Positions 27,109 through 33,530 of a stretch of 33,530 bases of DNA are shown here, in pieces. The notes below the pieces were generated by a model. The model had not been told where the DNA came from and ran no database searches. It saw nothing but the letters and a program-made list of their open reading frames with translations. The position numbers and the translations under genes were made by a program. How positions within the stretch are numbered: position 1 is the first letter of the stretch; the number at the start of each line of letters is the position of its first letter. The stretch is from Chlorobiota bacterium (GTDB taxonomy: Bacteria; Bacteroidota; Ignavibacteria; Kapaibacteriales; NICIL-2), in NCBI GenBank assembly GCA_026416585.1, contig JAOAEV010000080.1:1-33530 (forward strand), written 5' to 3'.

Positions 27109-29245
27109 AGTGATGCTCGTCACTATCGAGTTGTATAGGAGGTTCTTTGTATTCCGGGCGCTGATGCAGTGCACCAATCAAGAGGTCCAAGAACGCGCGA
27201 CGGATCGTGATAATTTCCGACAATGATAAGGGACACTCATCGAGTTGGCCGTCAAGAATTTTTTCACGGAAAACGAACTCCAAACGGTCTTCTAACTGGG
27301 TTGTAGATTCTGCAGTGCGAGCTACGGCTTCGGCAATGTCAGCAAGCATCACGATTCCGGTTTCTTTTGTTCGTGGTTTGGGACCCGGATAGCGAAAGTT
27401 GCTTTCGTCAACAGTCGAACCAGCTGCCTGTGATTCTTCCACCGCTAACGCGTAGAAATGCCGTATCAGCGAAGTTCCGTGGTGCATTGGGATAAACTCG
27501 ATGATCTTTGGTGGTAACTTGTATTCGAGCGCTAATTCGACGCCTTCTTCGACATGTGCCCGGATGATTGCCGCGCTTTGTTTTGGGGAGAGCTGGCGAT
27601 GCTTATTGGTTGAATCGAACTGATTTTCAGCAAAATACTCGGGTTTGCGAATCTTTCCGATGTCATGGAAATATGCGCCGACACGTGCAAGAAGTGGGTT
27701 GGCTCCTATTGCAAGTGCTGCATGTTCAGCCAGCATCGCAACAGTCAGCGTATGTTGATATGTCCCTGGAGCTAATTGGCGCATTTTCACGAGGAGCGGA
27801 TGTCTCAGGTCATCTAATTCAAGCAATCGAAGATCCGTCGGAAAGTCAAATGACCGATCAATTAGTGCGAGAATGCCATATACCAAAAGTGGTGATACGA
27901 TTGCATTTGCTGCAGATGATAGAAGGGGTGCTGTCAGTACACTCGCTTGGATTTCGCTCTCGAGCACCGCAATCAGGAGCGAACCGCCAAATCCAAGTGC
28001 AACAAATAGTATCGCACGGAAAAATTGATACCGACTCGACAGTGCTTGAATGCTCAGAGCCCCCGCAATCGACGCAACAAGCAAACTAAGACCAGATGCA
28101 ATATCGCTTGATCGTATTGCAATGTGCAATAACGCCGCAGACATTGCATAAACAAAAGCAAGACGGATGTCGAAAAGTACCGTTACCAGCATCGTCCATG
28201 CTGGGAGCAGGACTAAAAACTCTGGGGCGATCGAATCTGATATAATCGTGCTAAGAAACGACTGAATTGTACTTATGACCAAAAGCGCTGCGACCGTTAC
28301 GACAATGCGATTATCTCCATAGTCTTTCCACCGTGCGACGATCAAATACAGCCACACAACACTGCTGAGTAACAGCGCCCGTACCAGTGCCGAAAGTATT
28401 CCGCGAAGGCTGTTTTGTGTAGAATGTTCCTGGGTCAGAACCGTTCGGTAGGAAGCAAGTGATGCTGCTATTGTGGGGGTGACGGTCTGACCAGATGCGA
28501 CGATCGTTTCTCCACGTCGAACGATACCATAGGTGCGTCGGACTTGCGCAACAGCATAGTCTTTTTCAATTTGACTCCACTCAGGTGAATAGTGAGCCAC
28601 TGTTGCGGCGGCAATGTGAGTAATAAGATCCCGTCGTAGCGAGTCGGGTATTTGTTGCTCGCTAAGAAACTGCGAGAATTGTAAACGCAACGTCTCGCGA
28701 TAGAGCAAAAGGGGGATCGGAATGGTGCGGTAGTTGTCAGTCGGTGATCGAAGCAGCGCAAAACGGGCAGCTGTCGGAACGAGTGTGTCAACAGGTATTA
28801 CACTAGTGAGGGTGCTATCGATCCAGCGCACAATAGAAAGAGCAGCTTGCTTGTTTCTAAGCGACCCATTTTTAGCCAGCCATTGGCGAAATGCAGTGAT
28901 AATCGGGTTAGATTGCTTGTACGGTTGAAAGTCGTAGAGATAAACCGGTGGAGCTGAATCCCGAGCACGCGCACACTCCTCGGCGTACAATTGTTCAGGT
29001 TTGAGTACTGAAAATGTTCGCTCTGCGACGACAGGGGGACCATTCCATCGAAAACCAACGGTTGGAGTAGGAATAGGCGGAGTCCCCGTCAGTAAAACCG
29101 CCACCTGCGGCATGCATAACGAAGCAGCAATAATCGAAAGAGTGATTGCGGTCCACCGAAATCCAACAGATGTCCGCCAATATGGACGCTGGGCTAATTG
29201 CGAGGCAATGTACTGCTCGTATAACGTTGGCTTCGATGTCGCCAT
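27053..29245 (-). CDS. 7TM-HD family phosphodiesterase, PgpH-like (probable cyclic-di-AMP phosphodiesterase)
   Basis: N-terminal TM plus extracellular 7TMR-HDED-like region, multiple TMs, then YFHDIGKIRKPEYFAENQ...KLPPKIIEFIPMHHGTSLIRHFY. Confidence 0.88.
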   Translation of the reverse strand: MATSKPTLYEQYIASQLAQRPYWRTSVGFRWTAITLSIIAASLCMPQVAVLLTGTPPIPTPTVGFRWNGPPVVAERTFSVLKPEQLYAEECARARDSAPPVYLYDFQPYKQSNPIITAFRQWLAKNGSLRNKQAALSIVRWIDSTLTSVIPVDTLVPTAARFALLRSPTDNYRTIPIPLLLYRETLRLQFSQFLSEQQIPDSLRRDLITHIAAATVAHYSPEWSQIEKDYAVAQVRRTYGIVRRGETIVASGQTVTPTIAASLASYRTVLTQEHSTQNSLRGILSALVRALLLSSVVWLYLIVARWKDYGDNRIVVTVAALLVISTIQSFLSTIISDSIAPEFLVLLPAWTMLVTVLFDIRLAFVYAMSAALLHIAIRSSDIASGLSLLVASIAGALSIQALSSRYQFFRAILFVALGFGGSLLIAVLESEIQASVLTAPLLSSAANAIVSPLLVYGILALIDRSFDFPTDLRLLELDDLRHPLLVKMRQLAPGTYQHTLTVAMLAEHAALAIGANPLLARVGAYFHDIGKIRKPEYFAENQFDSTNKHRQLSPKQSAAIIRAHVEEGVELALEYKLPPKIIEFIPMHHGTSLIRHFYALAVEESQAAGSTVDESNFRYPGPKPRTKETGIVMLADIAEAVARTAESTTQLEDRLEFVFREKILDGQLDECPLSLSEIITIRRAFLDLLIGALHQRPEYKEPPIQLDSDEHHYATLSRENQTSTDPQRQS

Positions 29246-29261
29246 GTGTTACAAAAAGTGC

Positions 29262-30047
29262 TCAGTGACCAGTGAAATTCGGTGCGCGCTTTTCCCGGAA
29301 AGCAGCGACACCTTCTCGATAGTCATCGCTTTCACCAGCGAGTTGCTGGTATTGTTCTTCAAGTTCGAGCATTTCATCGAGCGTCGAGACCAGGCCTTTT
29401 TGCAGCAGCATTTTGATCATTCCATACGTTCGCGTGGGACCACTTGCGTATGTGCGTGCAATAGTATCGAGCGCATGCGGGAAAGCACGTGGTGATGCGA
29501 GCATATTAACCAGGCCGAGTCGATACGCTTCGTCGGGACCAATGGCTTTATTGAGGGTCGCAAACTCAAATGCTTTTGCATACCCCAGCATGCGTGGATA
29601 AAAAAACGTTGCGCCACTGTCTGGGATCAACGCAATGCCAATGAATGCTTCGACCAAGCGCGCAGCGGTGCTCATGATGCGGATATCCGCTGCAAGTGCA
29701 AGCGATAGTCCGGCACCCGCAGCGACGCCATTGATACCGGCAATGATTGGCTTTGGTATGCTGCGCATCAATCGGATGATCGGATTGTATCGGCGGTGCA
29801 GAGAGTCACGCAAATCGCGTTGTGAGCCTGCTTGTGGTGCTTCTTTGAGATCTTGACCGGAACAGAACGCTCGTCCAGCACCTGTAAGTACGATACATCG
29901 CACGGAGTCGTTCTGTGCGGCATGTTCCAACGCCTGACGAAGCTCTGCGGTCAATTGCTCGTTGCACGCATTGAAGACGTCTGGTCTGTTCAGCGTAATC
30001 CGAGCAATTGCATCACTTTCGTTGTAGAGGATTGTGCTAAATTCCAT
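29262..30047 (-). CDS. PaaG-like enoyl-CoA hydratase/isomerase
   Basis: LTGAGRAFCSGQDLKE; GAGLSLALAADIRI...FIGIALIPDSGATFFYPRMLG, with Asp rather than Glu pattern typical of PaaG-type isomerases. Confidence 0.88.
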   Translation of the reverse strand: MEFSTILYNESDAIARITLNRPDVFNACNEQLTAELRQALEHAAQNDSVRCIVLTGAGRAFCSGQDLKEAPQAGSQRDLRDSLHRRYNPIIRLMRSIPKPIIAGINGVAAGAGLSLALAADIRIMSTAARLVEAFIGIALIPDSGATFFYPRMLGYAKAFEFATLNKAIGPDEAYRLGLVNMLASPRAFPHALDTIARTYASGPTRTYGMIKMLLQKGLVSTLDEMLELEEQYQQLAGESDDYREGVAAFREKRAPNFTGH

Positions 30048-30066
30048 TGCGATTAGTTACTAAAAG

Positions 30067-30849
30067 TTAACGACCTTTCCAATTGGGCATTCGTTTTTCC
30101 AAGAAAGCAGACATACCTTCCTTTTGATCCTCTGTCGAAAAGAGCATGTAAAAATTCTTTCGCTCAAATTCGAGTCCTGTCTCGAGGAAAAGGGAGTATG
30201 CTTTATTGACGGACTCTTTCGCCAATCGTCTGGCAATCGGAGCTTTCGCTGCAATTTCCTCTGCAAGAGCGAATGCTTCGAAAAGGTAATATTCGACTGG
30301 AACAACACGGCTAACCAAGCCCCGCTCGTATGCCCGGTGTGCACTTAACATCGAACCCGTCAGGACCAATTCCATCGCAACAGATTTACCGACTGCCCGC
30401 GGCAGACGCTGTGTTCCTCCTGCCCCAGGCATTACACCAATGTTGATTTCGGGTTGACCAAACTGCGCTGTATCACTTGCAACGATGACATCACATAGCA
30501 TTGCTAATTCACACCCACCACCGAGGGCAAAACCACTAACAGCAGCCACAAGAGGCGTTTTGATTTGACGGAGTCGCTCCCACCGCGCAAACTGGTCACG
30601 GGCGAGCATCGTCACTGTTGTTGCCTCATCCATTTCACGAATGTCTGCACCAGCAGCAAAGGCTCCTTCGTTGCCGTGGATAACAATACAACCGATCGTC
30701 GCGTCTTGTTCGTATGTTTCACAGGCTGCGACCAGTTCTTCCATTGTACGCAAGCTGAGAGCGTTGCGAACCTCTGGGCGCGCGATTTGAATTGCACCAA
30801 CCCCACGGTAGTCCGCGGGACGGTAGACACGAATGCACTGATAATCCAT
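30067..30849 (-). CDS. Enoyl-CoA hydratase (crotonase)
   Basis: EGAFAAGADIREM; ALGGGCELAMLCDVIVASDTAQFGQPEINIGVMPGAGGTQRLPRAVGK. Confidence 0.93.
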   Translation of the reverse strand: MDYQCIRVYRPADYRGVGAIQIARPEVRNALSLRTMEELVAACETYEQDATIGCIVIHGNEGAFAAGADIREMDEATTVTMLARDQFARWERLRQIKTPLVAAVSGFALGGGCELAMLCDVIVASDTAQFGQPEINIGVMPGAGGTQRLPRAVGKSVAMELVLTGSMLSAHRAYERGLVSRVVPVEYYLFEAFALAEEIAAKAPIARRLAKESVNKAYSLFLETGLEFERKNFYMLFSTEDQKEGMSAFLEKRMPNWKGR

Positions 30850-30877
30850 AGCTGGTATAAAACGTAATTTTCTGGCG

Positions 30878-30885
30878 CAAAGATA
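30878..30885 (-). promoter_or_regulatory. Candidate -7 element TATCTTTG upstream of the crotonase cluster
   Basis: Plus strand CAAAGATA, identical to the element at 22671..22678; no good -33 TTG at 16-19 nt spacing. Confidence 0.35.
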
Positions 30886-30897
30886 GAAAGCAACTCA

Positions 30898-31605
30898 ATG
30901 GAGTGTTTATACGTCCCCGATTTTGATAGTCATTCGACCCTTGTCACGATCGACGGCGATGCATTCAAGCATCTTCGTGCGTTACGCTGTAATTCTGGCG
31001 AGCACATTTTGCTCAGCAATGGCAAAGGTATTCGTGCACGTGGTGTGGTCAGTAGCATATCAAGAGACGCGGCGCATATCGCTATCAAGGAGATTCAATG
31101 CCGGCCTGACGAATTACCATGTCACGTTACAGTAGCTGTTGGGATTCTGTCGTCCGATGATCGGATAGAATGGCTGGTCGAAAAGTGTACCGAGTTGGGA
31201 GTTCATCGTATCATCCCGTTGCAATTGGATCGCTGTCAGCGCCACCAGCTCCGAAGACCAGACCGCTTAGAGAAAAAAGCAATTGCCGCACTCGAACAAT
31301 CACAACGCAGCACTCTGCCAGAAATCAGCCAACCAATAACGTTGGAGACGCTTTTGAGAAGCACACGCGGAACAGTGATCGCGTGTGATCCTCGTGGTAG
31401 CGTACCAAACCGTGTAGCCCACGAGTGTACAATAGTCGTCGGCCCAGAAGGTGGATTTTCCGAGCATGAAGAAACACTGCTTGCACAGTATAGTTGTGTG
31501 CGCTGGTCACTCGGTCCGCACCGTCTTCGAACAGAGACTGCAGCACTTTCAGCAACAGCGATCGCGATAATGCTCTCAGGAGTCGCCGCGGAGGGTGCGT
31601 ACTAA
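30898..31605 (+). CDS. rsmE: 16S rRNA (uracil(1498)-N(3))-methyltransferase RsmE
   Basis: KHLRALRCNSGEHILLSNGKG; EWLVEKCTELGVHRIIPLQLDRCQ; VVGPEGGFSEHEE; SLGPHRLRTETAALSATAI. Confidence 0.95.
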   Translation: MECLYVPDFDSHSTLVTIDGDAFKHLRALRCNSGEHILLSNGKGIRARGVVSSISRDAAHIAIKEIQCRPDELPCHVTVAVGILSSDDRIEWLVEKCTELGVHRIIPLQLDRCQRHQLRRPDRLEKKAIAALEQSQRSTLPEISQPITLETLLRSTRGTVIACDPRGSVPNRVAHECTIVVGPEGGFSEHEETLLAQYSCVRWSLGPHRLRTETAALSATAIAIMLSGVAAEGAY

Positions 31606-33369
31606 CACTCGTGCTCGTGGGACATAGATCGAGTTACCGTACCGTTCTAACAAAGTTGTGGCATATGCAAGCGCCGTTTGAGTGTCTCCCTTTGCGCGAT
31701 GTGCTAATGCCAGCGACCAGAGTGCTCTGTCGCCATAAATTGTTTCTGGAAATTTTTCGAACAGTTGTCCGAAATACTTGATTGCTGCATCGTAGTTGGC
31801 TCGACTGAGTGCAACACTGCCAGCACGCATGAACATGTATTCCGCCAGATCACTCTCGCTATCTACTGTCACGATTTCGTCAATTGTGGCGAATCCTCGC
31901 TTCAGGTCTTGCTGGTAGAATGCAGCTTCAGCAGCTGCGGCACGGCAGAGGGCTGCAGAGTCGTTACGATTGATTGTGATGAAGGTCGCTCGTTCAATTG
32001 CATCGTTTGCAAACGGTGATTCAGTATTGCTCGCGATGCGATGGTATTTATCCAGTGCATCGGTGAGTCTGCAGCGGAAAAAATCAAACTCCGCCGAGAC
32101 AAAAAGAGCATGAGCCTGGAGTGATGAAAAGCGCATTATCGCTGGTTGTTCTCGATTGAATTCTGCTGCTGCAGAATCAATGCCGGCAAGCCGTGCCAAT
32201 AGCGGCAGCCGTTCGAGACGTCCACGTGCTGCATGCTCGCTATTTGGGTATCGCACCAGGAGTGTATCGAATCGTGTAAGTGCACGGTGCGGATTGTCAG
32301 TGCCGTAATCTCGTTCGAGCTCAGCGATGCGAAGTAATGCGTCGAGAGCTACGCTATAGGTGGGGTATTGATTCGCTATCCGCTCGTATTCAGCAATAAT
32401 GCGAGCGAGAGCATTTGCATCTGGTACGGAACGCTCGAGTGTTCGTTGTTCAAGAGTCTGGACATAACCAAAAAGCGCCATCGTGCGCATGTCAGGCTGC
32501 TGCGCAAGAGAGAGAAGTCTTTGATACGCACTGGACGCGACATCATAGGCTCCCTCGTTCCGTGCCCGTTCAGCAAATGCGTAGAGTTCTCGTCCTGTTT
32601 TACCAGTTCGTTGTTCGATGTCAACTACGATATCCAGTGCTGCTGTATAGTCCCCTATTTCGCGAAGTGTCCATTCGTAGAGTCGAAGTGCAGCAATATT
32701 CGATGCGTTTGCTTGCGCATACTTGCGAATGCGCTCGAGTAGGGGCTGTCGGGTTGCGTCGAATGCCAGAAGGGTTGCGATGTATCCTTGAGTTTTCGAA
32801 AGATTCTGGGTCACCTCGAAAAGGGAGAGTATTTCATCGAGGGCAGCGTTGACCTCGCGTGCAGCAATTGCTATCTGTGCTAACTCTTCGGCAAACAATC
32901 GAGGATTAGATAGAACTTTACGCGCGTAGCGATATGTTTCCACCGCAGCATCGCGGGCACCAGCTTCTACTTGTAATGAGGCGAGCAAACGAAGGTCGGC
33001 TTCGGTTGCCATCTGTGCTTGTGCATCCGACCAGCTTCGTTTGGCAGGGTCTATTTTGCCAACCCGATAGAGTGCGTAGCCGTAATATGCTATCGCCTGA
33101 GGTGAACGCGCTTGCGGAGCCGCACTCTCGATGAGTGAAACCATCGCCTCAGTATTGCCAAGCATCTTTAAGCAACGAAGCGCGCTGACCAAATACTGCG
33201 AAGAGGTCGGGTTCTGTTGGAATAGCTCTTGCCACAGACGCGCTGCGTTACGCCAATCGCCTGCTTGTTCATAGGCATATGCGACGCGCTCACGATCTCG
33301 CAAACTCTGAGCAAGAGTGCTTATGGAAACCATCGATGCGAAGAGCAGCAAGATGAAGGCACGACTCAT
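31576..33369 (-). CDS. Secreted/periplasmic tetratricopeptide-repeat protein
   Basis: Signal peptide MSRAFILLLFASMVSISTLAQ; repeated TPR-like helices (VAYAYEQAGDWRNAARLWQELFQQNP; YDAAIKYFGQLFEKFPETIYGDRALWSLALAHRAKGDTQTALAY). Confidence 0.8.
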   Translation of the reverse strand: MSRAFILLLFASMVSISTLAQSLRDRERVAYAYEQAGDWRNAARLWQELFQQNPTSSQYLVSALRCLKMLGNTEAMVSLIESAAPQARSPQAIAYYGYALYRVGKIDPAKRSWSDAQAQMATEADLRLLASLQVEAGARDAAVETYRYARKVLSNPRLFAEELAQIAIAAREVNAALDEILSLFEVTQNLSKTQGYIATLLAFDATRQPLLERIRKYAQANASNIAALRLYEWTLREIGDYTAALDIVVDIEQRTGKTGRELYAFAERARNEGAYDVASSAYQRLLSLAQQPDMRTMALFGYVQTLEQRTLERSVPDANALARIIAEYERIANQYPTYSVALDALLRIAELERDYGTDNPHRALTRFDTLLVRYPNSEHAARGRLERLPLLARLAGIDSAAAEFNREQPAIMRFSSLQAHALFVSAEFDFFRCRLTDALDKYHRIASNTESPFANDAIERATFITINRNDSAALCRAAAAEAAFYQQDLKRGFATIDEIVTVDSESDLAEYMFMRAGSVALSRANYDAAIKYFGQLFEKFPETIYGDRALWSLALAHRAKGDTQTALAYATTLLERYGNSIYVPRARVLVRTLRGDS

Positions 33370-33530
33370 GAATCACCTATGACGATGATATCAGTTTGCA
33401 AAGGTTCCGAGGGTACTAACACGTTCCCGCTCGGTTCAATGACAACATCGCATTCGCTACGAATACCAAAGTATCCGGGGATATAAATACCTGGCTCGAT
33501 ACTAAATGATGTGCCAGCAAGAATGCGGCG
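33366..33530 (-). CDS. M24-family metallopeptidase (Xaa-Pro aminopeptidase/dipeptidase-like), C-terminal fragment cut by the window edge
   Basis: Reverse-strand translation RRILAGTSFSIEPGIYIPGYFGIRSECDVVIEPSGNVLVPSEPLQTDIIVIGDS*, with the M24 IEPGIY and downstream Glu metal-ligand motifs; ATGA overlap with the TPR gene start. Confidence 0.87.
   Translation of the reverse strand, partial: RRILAGTSFSIEPGIYIPGYFGIRSECDVVIEPSGNVLVPSEPLQTDIIVIGDS

Noticed and set aside
1-33530. tRNA/rRNA genes, CRISPR arrays, transposases, toxin-antitoxin or defence genes
   Set aside because: None recognised on reading both strands and the ORF list; the Xer recombinase alone is not evidence of a mobile element.

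Overview
This 33.5 kb window looks like a bacterial chromosome segment, probably Bacteroidota/FCB-like. Support for that placement is three very large secreted proteins with type IX-style C-terminal sorting domains and repeated TAnnTTTG-type promoter motifs. On the minus strand, from high to low coordinates, there is an M24 peptidase C-terminus (partial) coupled to a TPR protein. Next is a packed cluster of two crotonases, a PgpH-like HD phosphodiesterase, a XerC/D recombinase and a DUF1343/NamZ-like protein. Then come an enoyl-CoA hydratase coupled to waaA/kdtA, three giant secreted proteins (1440, 1332 and 1314 aa), and the conserved rimP-nusA-infB-rbfA-truB-ribF operon. The last gene, ribF, is cut by the left edge and absent from the ORF track. 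Plus-strand genes are an HDOD protein, lgt, a small membrane protein, a NAGPA-type phosphodiester glycosidase and rsmE. I saw no tRNA, rRNA, CRISPR array, transposase or prophage signature. I did not find an obvious new defence or mobile system. The observations I would follow up are: (1) a promoter plus intrinsic-terminator-like hairpin immediately upstream of rimP-nusA, which looks like an attenuator; (2) all three convergent gene junctions overlapping at their 3' ends; (3) a divergent promoter pair sharing a perfect palindrome; (4) a NamZ homologue that appears to have lost signature active-site motifs; and (5) the architectures of the giant secreted proteins. All family calls come from reading the translations; no searches were run.
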